This document shows, piece after piece, positions 51,952 through 60,145 of a DNA stretch of 64,000 nt. The translations under genes were made by a program, and so were the position numbers. Under the pieces are notes generated by a model. It saw only the letters and a program-made list of their open reading frames with translations. It did not search any database and was not told where the DNA came from. This stretch comes from Streptomyces malaysiense (lineage in GTDB: Bacteria > Actinomycetota > Actinomycetes > Streptomycetales > Streptomycetaceae), in the NCBI RefSeq assembly GCF_000980885.2, contig NZ_LBDA02000057.1, positions 62,001 through 126,000 of the forward strand. Direction: 5' to 3'. Numbering within the stretch: the stretch's first letter is position 1; each line of letters begins with the position of its first letter.

Positions 51952-52788
51952 CTACGGCACCCCGCCCACCCTCCCCGACACATGCACCCTGCCGTCCCCG
52001 CCCCGCAGCTCGAACCGGTCGCCCTCCGCGCCGTACCGCACCACTCCCGGCAGTGGCACCGGCGCCCGGAACTCCACCCGCACCGCGGGCACGTCCCCGT
52101 ACTGGGCCAGGCAGCGCGCCGCCGTCCACATGCCGTGGGCGATGGCGCGGGGGAAGCCGAAGAGGCGGGCGGTGAGGCGGGTGAGGTGGATGGGGTTGCG
52201 GTCGCCCGAGGCGGCGGCGTAGGCGCGGCCCAGGCCGCCCGGCAGATCCCACGAAGCGAGGGGCGGGAGGGGGGCCGTCGGTGCCGGGGGAGGGGCGGGT
52301 GCGGCGCCCTCCGGCGTCCGGTGCCGGGAGAGGTACGTGCTGCGGGACTCCCACACCGGCTGCCCGGACAGCCGCGCCTGCGTCACCACCGTCGCCTCCG
52401 TACCGCGCCGGTGCGGGGCCAGCCCCGATACGCGCACCGCCAGCTCGTACGGCTCCGGCACGGGCAGCGGCGCGTGACCGACGAGTTCGACCGAGGTGTG
52501 CACCAGGCCCGGCAGCGGGAGCGGGAAGTCCCGGGCGCCGAGCAGCCGCACGGTCAGGGGGAACGCGAGGACATGGAGGTAGGGGAGGGGGAGGTGGCCG
52601 GAGGGGGCGGGGAAGGCGCACAGGCGGGCGTACCTCGCCAGGCGGGCCGCGTCCGGGCGCACCCCCCGCAGCACCAGCCGGGTGTCCGGGTACGGCGCCC
52701 CGGCCGACGGATGCTTCCGCAGCGAGCGCACCGCGCCGGCCAGCAACTCCCGCCCCAGCGCGGGTGACTTGTCGAGGACGGTCGACAT
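51952..52788 (-). CDS. MaoC-type double hot-dog dehydratase
   Basis: A 278-residue enoyl-CoA hydratase-like protein. The catalytic block is YAAASGDRNPIHLTRLTARLFGFPRAIAHG with Asp and His, in the C-terminal hot dog; the N-terminal half is a degenerate one. ATG 52788 is used. It is divergent from an acyl-CoA ligase with an operator palindrome between, so fatty acid or sterol-type degradation is likely. Confidence 0.85.
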   Translation of the reverse strand: MSTVLDKSPALGRELLAGAVRSLRKHPSAGAPYPDTRLVLRGVRPDAARLARYARLCAFPAPSGHLPLPYLHVLAFPLTVRLLGARDFPLPLPGLVHTSVELVGHAPLPVPEPYELAVRVSGLAPHRRGTEATVVTQARLSGQPVWESRSTYLSRHRTPEGAAPAPPPAPTAPLPPLASWDLPGGLGRAYAAASGDRNPIHLTRLTARLFGFPRAIAHGMWTAARCLAQYGDVPAVRVEFRAPVPLPGVVRYGAEGDRFELRGGDGRVHVSGRVGGVP

Positions 52789-52817
52789 CGAACCCTCCGA
52801 AGACGGGAGCAAATTCG

Positions 52818-52846
52818 TTACCCAGCGGTAAAGTTACCGCAGGTAA
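52818..52846. promoter_or_regulatory. Operator palindrome between maoC-like and acyl-CoA ligase genes
   Basis: GCGGTAA at 52825-52831 and TTACCGC at 52834-52840 form a perfect inverted repeat around AG, flanked by a TTAC and a GTAA. Such elements bind TetR or GntR repressors of fatty acid metabolism in actinobacteria. Both divergent genes would be controlled. Confidence 0.5.
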
Positions 52847-53048
52847 GTCGAGGTGGGCCAGTGCCGGAGGCGCCGGCGGTCCCGCAACAGCTCCGCACAG
52901 CCCCGTCCCCGGACCATTCCCGGACCCGCACGAAGCCCCCACAACGGGCCCGTACGATCACTCGCCTGACCGGCGGTAACACCTCAGCTCGTTCGCCGCG
53001 CGCTCCGGGCGCCGGTGCACGCCTCGCCGCACGCCCGAGGAGCCGCTC

Positions 53049-54974
53049 GTGTCCCCCCAGCCCGTCAACTCCCCCGTCTCCGCCGTCGACTACGACGGCC
53101 GCCCCTTGCTCGTCGCGCCCCATACGCGCCGCCTCGACGGAGCCGTGCGGGAAGCCGTCGTGCCGCCCTTCGCGGCGCCGGTGACCCATGGGTCGCTGGC
53201 CGACCTGCCGTTCGACAACGCGGCCGAGGACCCGGACGCGGTGGTGCTGAGCCGGAAGCTCCCCGGCGGCCACTGGAAGGACATCACCGCGGCGCGCTTC
53301 GCCGAGGAGGTGCTCGCGGTGGCGAAGGGGCTGATCGCGGAGGGGCTGGCGCCCGGGGACCGGATCGCGATCATGGCGCGCACGACGTACGAGTGGACGC
53401 TGCTCGACTTCGCCGCCTGGGCCGCGGGCCTCGTCACCGTCCCCGTCTACCCCACCTCCTCCCTCTTCCAGACCCGCTGGATCCTGCACGACTCGGGCGC
53501 CGTCGCCCTGGTGACCGAGACCGGCGCCCAGGCCGCGGCGCTCGGGCCCGAGCTGCAGCACCTGCCGGAACTGAAGCACCTGTGGGTCATGGAGAAGGGG
53601 CACGTGGAGCGGCTCGCCGACGCGGGGGCGCCGGTGCCGGAGGGTGAGGTCGGGGTGCGGCGCGGCATGCTCGGGCCCGCCACCCTCGCCACCCTCGTCT
53701 ACACGTCCGGCACCACCGGGCGCCCCAAGGGCTGCGCCCTCTCGCACGGAAACTTCTTCGCCGAGGTGGACAACGCGATCGAACTGCTGCACCCCGTCTT
53801 CAGGCAGCACGACGACGACCCGTCCGTCCTCCTCTTCCTCCCCCTCTCCCATGTGTTCGGGCGCATGGTCGCCATCGCCTGCGTCCGCGCCCGCGTCCGT
53901 CTCGGGCACGCGCCCAGCCTCAAGGCCGAGGATCTGCTGCCGGATCTCGCCGCCTTCCGGCCCACCGCCCTGCTGACCATCCCCTACATGCTGGAGAAGA
54001 TCTTCAACTCGGCCCGCGCGCAGGCCGAGTCGGGTGGCCGGGGTGCCGTCTTCGACCGTGCCGCCGCCGTCGCCCGGCGCCACGGCGAGGCGGTCCAGGC
54101 CCTCCGGACCGGCACCGGCGGCGGACCCGGCCGGGCGCTGAAGACCCAGCGCGGGTTCTACGACACCCTCGTCTACCGCCGCATCCGCGCGGCGATGGGC
54201 GGCCGGGTCAAGCACGTCATCTGCGGCGGGTCCCCGCTCGGGCGCCGGCTGGCCGCGTTCTACGCCGGCGCGGGCATCGAGATCTACGAGGGGTACGGCC
54301 TCACGGAGACCACCGGCGCCACCACCGTCACGCCGCCGCTCCAGCCCCGCCTGGGCACCGTGGGCTGGCCGCTGCCCGGGACCCGGGTGCGGATCGCCGC
54401 CGACGGGGAGATCCTCGTCGGCGGCGACCACGTGCTGCGCGGCTACTGGGACCCCCAGGCCGGCGGCGTCGTCCCCGCCACCCGCGACGGCTGGCTGCAC
54501 ACCGGCGACCTGGGAGAGCTGGACGACGACGGCTACCTCACCATCACCGGCCGCAAGAAGGAACTCCTCATCACCTCCGGCGGCAAGTCCGTCGCCCCCG
54601 CCCCGCTGGAGAACTGGCTGCGCCAGCATCCCCTGATCTCGCAGGTGATGCTGATCGGCGACGGCCGCCCGTACGTCGCGGCCCTGTTCACCCTCGACGC
54701 CGAGGGCATCGTCCACTGGCGGCAGATGAGCGGGAAGCACCCCGTACCGCCCGAACTCGTCGCCGACGACGAGGAGTTGCGGGCGGTCCTGCAGCGCGCC
54801 GTGGACGACGCCAACCGCCTCGTCTCCCGGCCCGAGTCCATCCGCCGCTTCACCGTCCTCCCGTTCGACTTCACGGAGGAGGCCGGTCACCTCACGCCCT
54901 CCATGAAGCTGCGGCGCGCGCGGATCCTCGCGGACTTCGGCCGAGAGGTGGAGGGGCTGTACGACGGGGTGTGA
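53049..54974 (+). CDS. Long-chain fatty acid-CoA ligase (AMP-binding)
   Basis: Activates fatty acids as acyl-CoA. The 641-residue enzyme has the AMP-binding P-loop LVYTSGTTGRPKGCALSH, GYGLTETTGATTV, DGWLHTGDLGELDDDGYL and GRKKELLITSGGKSVAP with the catalytic Lys region. GTG 53049 is the only sensible start near the homologous beginning. It is divergent from the MaoC-type gene. Confidence 0.93.
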   Translation: MSPQPVNSPVSAVDYDGRPLLVAPHTRRLDGAVREAVVPPFAAPVTHGSLADLPFDNAAEDPDAVVLSRKLPGGHWKDITAARFAEEVLAVAKGLIAEGLAPGDRIAIMARTTYEWTLLDFAAWAAGLVTVPVYPTSSLFQTRWILHDSGAVALVTETGAQAAALGPELQHLPELKHLWVMEKGHVERLADAGAPVPEGEVGVRRGMLGPATLATLVYTSGTTGRPKGCALSHGNFFAEVDNAIELLHPVFRQHDDDPSVLLFLPLSHVFGRMVAIACVRARVRLGHAPSLKAEDLLPDLAAFRPTALLTIPYMLEKIFNSARAQAESGGRGAVFDRAAAVARRHGEAVQALRTGTGGGPGRALKTQRGFYDTLVYRRIRAAMGGRVKHVICGGSPLGRRLAAFYAGAGIEIYEGYGLTETTGATTVTPPLQPRLGTVGWPLPGTRVRIAADGEILVGGDHVLRGYWDPQAGGVVPATRDGWLHTGDLGELDDDGYLTITGRKKELLITSGGKSVAPAPLENWLRQHPLISQVMLIGDGRPYVAALFTLDAEGIVHWRQMSGKHPVPPELVADDEELRAVLQRAVDDANRLVSRPESIRRFTVLPFDFTEEAGHLTPSMKLRRARILADFGREVEGLYDGV

Positions 54975-55181
54975 ACGGCCGCCGGCCTCGCGGGCCGGGT
55001 GGTATCTCCTTCAACACTCCTTTTGTAGACGGTACTTGGCAGGAGCTTTGCTGTGAAAACCCGGATGCCGGGTGACAGTGGGACCTGTCTTGACTGCACA
55101 CTGACAAACACGGGCGCACGTCTCCCCCCACTGGTGGCCGCCAGTTACGTCTGCACCGCGAGTCCCGCGAGAAGGAGCAGC

Positions 55182-55943
55182 ATGTCTGCCACGATCCGCC
55201 TCACCGCAGCCACAGCCGTCGCCGCCGCCGTCCTGTCGGCACTGGCGACCTCCCCCGCGGCCGCCGCCGCCGCGCCGGCGCTGCGTATGACCCCGGTCAG
55301 CGGTCACATCAGCAGCCACCACCTGGTCGGTGGCATCAGGAACAGCACCAGCTCCAACTGGGCCGGCTACGCCGCGACCGGTACGACGTTCACCAGCGTC
55401 TCCGCGAGCTGGGTGCAGCCGGCGGTCAGCTGCACCAGCAAGACCACGTACTCGTCGTTCTGGATCGGCATCGACGGCGACGGCAGCAACTCCGTCGAGC
55501 AGACGGGCACCGAGGCGGACTGCTCCAGCGGCCGGGCGGTCTACTCCTCCTGGTACGAGATGTACCCGGCGTACCCGGTGAACTACAGCAAGTCGGTGAG
55601 CGCGGGTGACCACTTCACCTCGACGATCACCCGCAGCGGCACCTCGTACACGCTCACCCTGACGGACACCACCAAGGGGTGGACGAAGACCACCAAGAAG
55701 ACGCAGCGCGGCCTGGCCAACGCGTCCGCCGAGGTCATAGCCGAGGCGCCGTCCAGCTCCTCCGGCGTGCTGCCGCTGTCGAACTTCGGCACCGCGAACT
55801 TCACCAACGCCACCGCCAACGGCCAGGCGATCGGCAACTACTCGCCCGACAAGATCAACATGGCCTCGGGCAGCACCACCAAGGCGACCACGTCCTCGCT
55901 GAGCGGCGGCGAGAACTTCTCGGTCACCTACGACCACAGCTGA
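55182..55943 (+). CDS. Secreted G1-family (eqolisin-like) glutamic endopeptidase
   Basis: A 253-residue secreted protein. A signal peptide (AATAVAAAVLSALATSPAAAAAA) precedes a beta-rich domain. The Gln of VEQTGTE and the Glu of ASAEVIAEAP fit the Gln/Glu pair of glutamic peptidases, and NWAGYAATGTTFTSVSASWVQP is the usual first strand region. ATG 55182 has AAGGAG upstream. A strong terminator follows. Confidence 0.8.
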   Translation: MSATIRLTAATAVAAAVLSALATSPAAAAAAPALRMTPVSGHISSHHLVGGIRNSTSSNWAGYAATGTTFTSVSASWVQPAVSCTSKTTYSSFWIGIDGDGSNSVEQTGTEADCSSGRAVYSSWYEMYPAYPVNYSKSVSAGDHFTSTITRSGTSYTLTLTDTTKGWTKTTKKTQRGLANASAEVIAEAPSSSSGVLPLSNFGTANFTNATANGQAIGNYSPDKINMASGSTTKATTSSLSGGENFSVTYDHS

Positions 55944-55960
55944 GCCACGGCTCCCGCTCC

Positions 55961-56007
55961 GGCGGGGCGGACCCGGGCACGCCACGGCGTCCCGGGTCCG
56001 CCCCGCC
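55961..56007 (+). terminator. 17-bp stem terminator after the G1 peptidase gene
   Basis: GGCGGGGCGGACCCGGG at 55961-55977 and its exact complement at 55991-56007 flank a 13-nt loop, 18 bp after the peptidase stop. It can serve both this gene and the convergent gene ending at 56056. It lacks a long T-run, as is common in Streptomyces. Confidence 0.8.
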
Positions 56008-56055
56008 GGCGCCCGGGACGGCACCTCCAGGGCCTCTCGTTTGGATCAGGCCGGA

Positions 56056-56982
56056 TCAGGGAGCGGGGTCCGGTTCGCCGTGCGCCGGGGCGCGGAACAG
56101 GCCGGCGAAGGTTCCCGGGCCGTGCCGGTCGTCCAGCCACGTCCGCAGCGCGCTCGCGTCGCCGCTGATGACGGCTCCGAGGAGCCGGGTGTGGCACTCG
56201 TCCTCCGCTCCGGGCGCGAACTCCTCCAGGAAGCGCGCGTACCGGCGGTTGACCCCGTGCTCGTAGTCGGCCAGCGCCGTCATGTACCGCGTCCGCTCCC
56301 CGCTCCCCGGCGCCGCCGCCGCACGGTCCGCGTCCTCGGCCGTCAGGGTTCCCGTCGCGTCCCGGTACGCGAGCGCGCCGAGGACGTCCGTGGGTTGTGC
56401 CACGGCGAGGTGTTCCGCCACCCGCCGGGTGACGGAGCGCGCCTCCCTGTCGCACGCGCCTTCCATGAGGATCCGCACGCCGCGCGGGCCGGCGGCCGGG
56501 TACGGCCCGCCGTTCACGCGGTGGTGGTCGATGCCGTACTGGGTACGGACGGGCGTACCCGCCACTTCCACGTACCGGCGACGCGACCCGTGGTGCAGGC
56601 AGTCGTGGGCGTACGCGCGCAGGAGATCGAGAAGGGCCAGTGCGGGGCGCTCGGGGCTACGGCCCTCCAGGGGCCCGTACATCGTGATGACGGCCGCCAT
56701 CCGGAGGTGCTGGTAGCCCTGGTCCGGGTGGTGGAATCCGCCGAAGGCGCCGGGACGCGAGGATTCGCAGCCGATCAGTACACGATCGAACGGCAGTAAC
56801 TTCGTGAGGCCGTAGCCGGCGTACCGGCGGCCGGCGATCTCGACCCCCGCGTGGAACGGCCCGGTGTCGATGCCGTCGGCCTCCCACCGGCCGAGCATCT
56901 TCGGCAGGGGCCGGAAGACGTGGGCGGGATGCTTCGCCGTGAGCGGTGACACGTCGGCGCGCAGGGCCGCCAGCGCCGCCAT
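56056..56982 (-). CDS. Hypothetical protein
   Basis: A 308-residue soluble protein with no family I recognise. Features include FHHPDQGYQHLRMAAVI, a DCLHHGSRRRYVEV segment and GIDHHRVNGG, all His-rich, followed by helical C-terminal sequence. It could be a hydrolase-like fold but I cannot say. ATG 56982 is used. It runs in the same direction as the NUDIX gene, 41 bp away. Confidence 0.6.
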   Translation of the reverse strand: MAALAALRADVSPLTAKHPAHVFRPLPKMLGRWEADGIDTGPFHAGVEIAGRRYAGYGLTKLLPFDRVLIGCESSRPGAFGGFHHPDQGYQHLRMAAVITMYGPLEGRSPERPALALLDLLRAYAHDCLHHGSRRRYVEVAGTPVRTQYGIDHHRVNGGPYPAAGPRGVRILMEGACDREARSVTRRVAEHLAVAQPTDVLGALAYRDATGTLTAEDADRAAAAPGSGERTRYMTALADYEHGVNRRYARFLEEFAPGAEDECHTRLLGAVISGDASALRTWLDDRHGPGTFAGLFRAPAHGEPDPAP

Positions 56983-57023
56983 GGTCCGCGCGCCGTCGAC
57001 GCTCTCGTTTGGCGCGAGCCCCG

Positions 57024-57485
57024 CTACCCCGGCGCTCCCGCCCTGATGAGGCGGACGTGGGAGTTCTGCGTCCCCTCCGGGAGCGTGTCCGGGCTGAACC
57101 ATTTCGCCTCCAGAATCTCGAAGCCGTCGAGCTCCAGGGTTCCGCCCACGTGAAGCGCCTCGTACGCGATCTCCGCGCGGAGCCGGTAGCCGCTGGTCAC
57201 CTGGAGCAGACGCCCGGGGACGACGTCGAGGCCCGTCTCCTCCCGGACCTCGCGGACGACGGTCATCGGGAACTCCTCGCCCCTGACCGCGTAACCGGTG
57301 GGAAGCCCCCACGGCCGGTCGTCGGGCCACATGCGGTGCTTCAGCAACGGGACTTGCCCCTGTTCGTTCCGCACCACGCCCGTGACGCCGATCATGAATG
57401 TGGCGTTCGTGAACCACATGATGCGCCACTGCAGCGGACCGCGGATGAACTTCCACACCCGGGCGACGACTCGTCTCATGCGCAC
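57024..57485 (-). CDS. NUDIX hydrolase
   Basis: A 153-residue nucleoside-diphosphate-linked substrate hydrolase. The Nudix box is GYAVRGEEFPMTVVREVREETGLDV with GxxxxxE and REVREETGL intact. GTG 57485 is used; ATG 57479 is also possible. The substrate is unknown. Confidence 0.88.
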   Translation of the reverse strand: MRMRRVVARVWKFIRGPLQWRIMWFTNATFMIGVTGVVRNEQGQVPLLKHRMWPDDRPWGLPTGYAVRGEEFPMTVVREVREETGLDVVPGRLLQVTSGYRLRAEIAYEALHVGGTLELDGFEILEAKWFSPDTLPEGTQNSHVRLIRAGAPG

Positions 57486-57713
57486 CCTTCCGGCAGGGCG
57501 GACGCGGGGGCGTCCGCCGTGAACTCATTCAACCCGAGCCGCGGGGAAGGGGACACCGCCCGGGAGCGCGGGCCGTCAGGCGGGTCCGTCCGTCCGGTGC
57601 GCGACGCGCGGACGCGGGCGTGGCCCACCCGCCGCGCCGGGCACCCGTGCACGAGAACTCGTTCACCTCGCTCGCCATGAAAGGGAGGGCCCAATCTGGG
57701 TAGATGGACAGCC

Positions 57714-57893
57714 ATGGGTACCCACGTCAAGTCCAGCCAGGGCGGAGCCGAGGGCGGTGACCGCGTCGATGTCGCCGGACAGCCCACCGCCGTCCGTGTC
57801 GGCGACTCCCCGCGCCCCATCGCCTTCCGTCTCCTCGCCCGCCCCGCCGCCTGGGCCGCCTGCCGCGTCGCGGGGAAGCCGGAGACGGCATGA
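57714..57893 (+). CDS. Short DUF397-like protein
   Basis: A 59-residue frame: ATG 57714, KSSQGGAEGGDRVDVAG, VRVGDSPRPIAF, AAWAACRVAG. It resembles DUF397 without the usual opening W..S and with no ELS/E core, so it looks degenerate. Its stop overlaps the next DUF397 start (ATGA), which supports translation. 57486-57713 shows no gene. Confidence 0.5.
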   Translation: MGTHVKSSQGGAEGGDRVDVAGQPTAVRVGDSPRPIAFRLLARPAAWAACRVAGKPETA

Positions 57894-58147
57894 GCACCGG
57901 GAACCCGGCGTGGTTCGAATCCGGTCACAGCAGCGGGGAGGAGGCCGCCTGCGTCGAACTCTCCTGCATCTGGCCGAAGTCCAGCCACGGCGGAGCCGAG
58001 GGCGGTGAGCGCGCCGGTGCCGCCGGGCCCCCCGTCGCCGTCCGCGTCCGCGACTCGAAACTTCCCGCCGCTCACCTCACTGTCCACCCCTCCGCCTGGG
58101 CAGCCTTCCTCACAATCGCCCGAGTACAGGCGAGGGTGAGCGAGTGA
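57890..58147 (+). CDS. DUF397-domain protein
   Basis: An 85-residue protein. WFESGHSSGEEAACVELS, then VRVRDSKLP and a C-terminal WAAFL, match DUF397 regulators, which usually accompany an XRE partner; none is found here. It is coupled to the shorter DUF397-like frame. ATG 57890 is used. Confidence 0.8.
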   Translation: MSTGNPAWFESGHSSGEEAACVELSCIWPKSSHGGAEGGERAGAAGPPVAVRVRDSKLPAAHLTVHPSAWAAFLTIARVQARVSE

Positions 58148-58218
58148 CGGGCCGAGAGAGGACGGGAGCGGTACCGTACGGGGCGTTCTGTCCGCAACCA
58201 ATTGCCGGGGAACCGTCC

Positions 58219-58236
58219 GGGACCGGATCGGTAACG
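58219..58236 (+). promoter_or_regulatory. 18-bp repeated element, first copy
   Basis: GGGACCGGATCGGTAACG occurs here, 54 bp before the ATP-grasp-like gene, and again unchanged at 59107-59124 before the SARP gene. A shared promoter or regulator site is likely. Confidence 0.6.
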
Positions 58237-58290
58237 CCCGCTCGTAGCCTGCCTTTCCACCCTCGCCGACTTCGTCATCCGAGCAGAGGT

Positions 58291-59094
58291 ATGAAAGAAG
58301 ACAACGACGTCAGCCGGATCTTCCTGCTGAACCCGGATCCACGCCTCCTCGAAGAGGCGCACCGGGCCGGTGTTCAAGTGCGGTCGGCCCGAGCCGACAC
58401 GCACGACGAGTCCGCGCTGCGGCACCTCCTCAAGGAGGCCGCGGCGGCCGGGCTGTTCGTCAATCCCGCACGCGCGCTGCGGCTGCTCTCGGACCCGGAC
58501 GCCGTACAGCGCCTGGTCCGGGACAACCGGCTGTCGCCGGACGCCGGCGCGGTCTCCGGCGCGCCCCGGCTGACCGTGGAGACGCTGAGCGTGCACGGCA
58601 TGCACCAGACCGTGGGGATCACGGCCCGGATGCCGTACGGCCTGCTCTCCCCGGCCCCGCTGACGGAGGACACCGCGGCGGAGGTACGGGCCGTGGTGAC
58701 CGCCCTGCTGGACCTGACCGGGTACCAGTACGGGCCCGCCCACACCGGGGTCACCCTGACCCGGCAGGGCCCGGTGATCACCGGCTGCCGGGCGGGGCTC
58801 GGGGACGATCCGATCCCCGAACTCCTCAGATTGGCGGGTGGCTTCGACCTCGCCGCCGGGGCCGTACGGGTACTGGCCGGAGAGCTCGTGGAGGCCGTCC
58901 GGCCGGAACGATTCGCCGCAGCGGTCGAATCGAGCCGGCCGCCGGGGCCTGAGCAGCGGCTTCCAGGTGTCCGGTTCGTGCCGGCGCGGGGCGGCCGCCG
59001 TCCGGGGCACTTCGTGGTGCACGCGGACTCACCGGCGGCCGCGGCCCAGCGGGCGGCCTCGCTGGGTGAGCTGGTCGCGGGCGAGGCGAGCTGA
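58291..59094 (+). CDS. ATP-grasp-like protein, incomplete or degenerate
   Basis: A 267-residue protein. The N-terminal IFLLNPDPRLLEEAHRAGVQ and VNPARALRLLSDPDAVQRLVRDN resemble the pre-ATP-grasp part of amino acid ligases. The later part (GLVITGCRAGLGDDP-like and LLDLTGYQYGPAHTGVTLT) is suggestive but lacks a clear catalytic Lys/Asp/Asn set. Function not known. ATG 58291 follows AGAGG closely. It is followed by the SARP gene with a shared upstream repeat. Confidence 0.5.
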   Translation: MKEDNDVSRIFLLNPDPRLLEEAHRAGVQVRSARADTHDESALRHLLKEAAAAGLFVNPARALRLLSDPDAVQRLVRDNRLSPDAGAVSGAPRLTVETLSVHGMHQTVGITARMPYGLLSPAPLTEDTAAEVRAVVTALLDLTGYQYGPAHTGVTLTRQGPVITGCRAGLGDDPIPELLRLAGGFDLAAGAVRVLAGELVEAVRPERFAAAVESSRPPGPEQRLPGVRFVPARGGRRPGHFVVHADSPAAAAQRAASLGELVAGEAS

Positions 59095-59106
59095 TCCGGA
59101 GCCGCG

Positions 59107-59124
59107 GGGACCGGATCGGTAACG
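59107..59124 (+). promoter_or_regulatory. 18-bp repeated element, second copy
   Basis: An identical copy of 58219-58236, 85 bp before the SARP start. Its presence before two adjacent genes suggests they share a regulator, perhaps the SARP or the AfsR-like protein downstream. Confidence 0.6.
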
Positions 59125-59209
59125 AAACGGTACGAGGGCGCCTCACTGTTGATACGTCGCCGGAAGAAGGACGACGACGCCAGCGACGTCAACAGGAGGC
59201 GGAGCAAGG

Positions 59210-60004
59210 ATGCTGAAGTTCTCGATCCTCGGGGCACTACAGGTCCGTACCGTGTCCGGGCCGGCGGAGATCAGCGGCGACCTCCAGCGCACTCTCGTAC
59301 AGACGCTGCTCGTCAGCGAGGGGCAGCCGGTGTCCGGGGAGAGCCTGGTCGAGGAGATGTGGGGCGAGACCGTACCCGACAACCAGGCCAACGCCCTCCA
59401 GGCGCATGTGAGCAGGCTCCGGCGGAGGCTGAGGGCCCTGGAACCGGGGCGTCCGGTATCCCGGGTCACGATTCATCCTTCCGGTTACCGGCTGACCGTG
59501 GACGAGGGCGAGGTGGACGCCGCCGAGTTCGTGCGGACCGTGCGGGAGGCCGAATCGGCCTCCTCGTACGACGCGGAGGGCACCGCCCGGATGCTCGGCC
59601 AGGCCCTCGCGCTGTGGCGGGGACCGGTGTTCGGCGGCTTCCCCGGCGGGACCCTGTGCCAGCTCGCCGGCGCCCGGTACGAGGAGTACCGGATGCGGGC
59701 CATGGAACTGCGGTTCGACGCGGAACTGCGGCTCGGACAGCACGCGGCGGTGCTCGCGGAGCTGGCCGAGGCGCACACCCACTACCCCCTGCGTGAACGG
59801 TTCTGCGAGCAGTTGATGATCGCCCTGTACTGCTCGGGACGGCAGGCGGACGCGCTCGACGTGTTCCGCCGGATGCGCCGCCAGCTCGACGAGGAACTCG
59901 GCATCCAGCCCTCGCCCGCGCTGCGCCGGGTGGAGAGCGCGATCCTGCGTCATGATCCGGCTCTCGTCAGGGATGCGCGTTCGACCCTCCTCCAGATCGC
60001 CTGA
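59210..60004 (+). CDS. SARP-family pathway regulator
   Basis: A 264-residue Streptomyces antibiotic regulatory protein. The N-terminal OmpR-like winged helix covers residues 1-95 (FSILGALQV, then ANALQAHVSRLRRRL), followed by the BTAD domain (PLRERFCEQLMIALYCSGRQADALDVF). ATG 59210 is used. SARPs usually activate a biosynthetic cluster nearby, which would lie to the right. Confidence 0.9.
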   Translation: MLKFSILGALQVRTVSGPAEISGDLQRTLVQTLLVSEGQPVSGESLVEEMWGETVPDNQANALQAHVSRLRRRLRALEPGRPVSRVTIHPSGYRLTVDEGEVDAAEFVRTVREAESASSYDAEGTARMLGQALALWRGPVFGGFPGGTLCQLAGARYEEYRMRAMELRFDAELRLGQHAAVLAELAEAHTHYPLRERFCEQLMIALYCSGRQADALDVFRRMRRQLDEELGIQPSPALRRVESAILRHDPALVRDARSTLLQIA

Positions 60005-60145
60005 GGTGGTTAGCCTGTTCGCCAGGACCGAGGAAGACCCCAGGTAGCCGGAATCACCTCCTCCGTGTTGCTCGTTCGGGTACAACCTAGGGTGGTCCCG
60101 AACATCTCGGGCCGGGCGGCGCGGCGGGGCGGAGGGGACGGGTTC

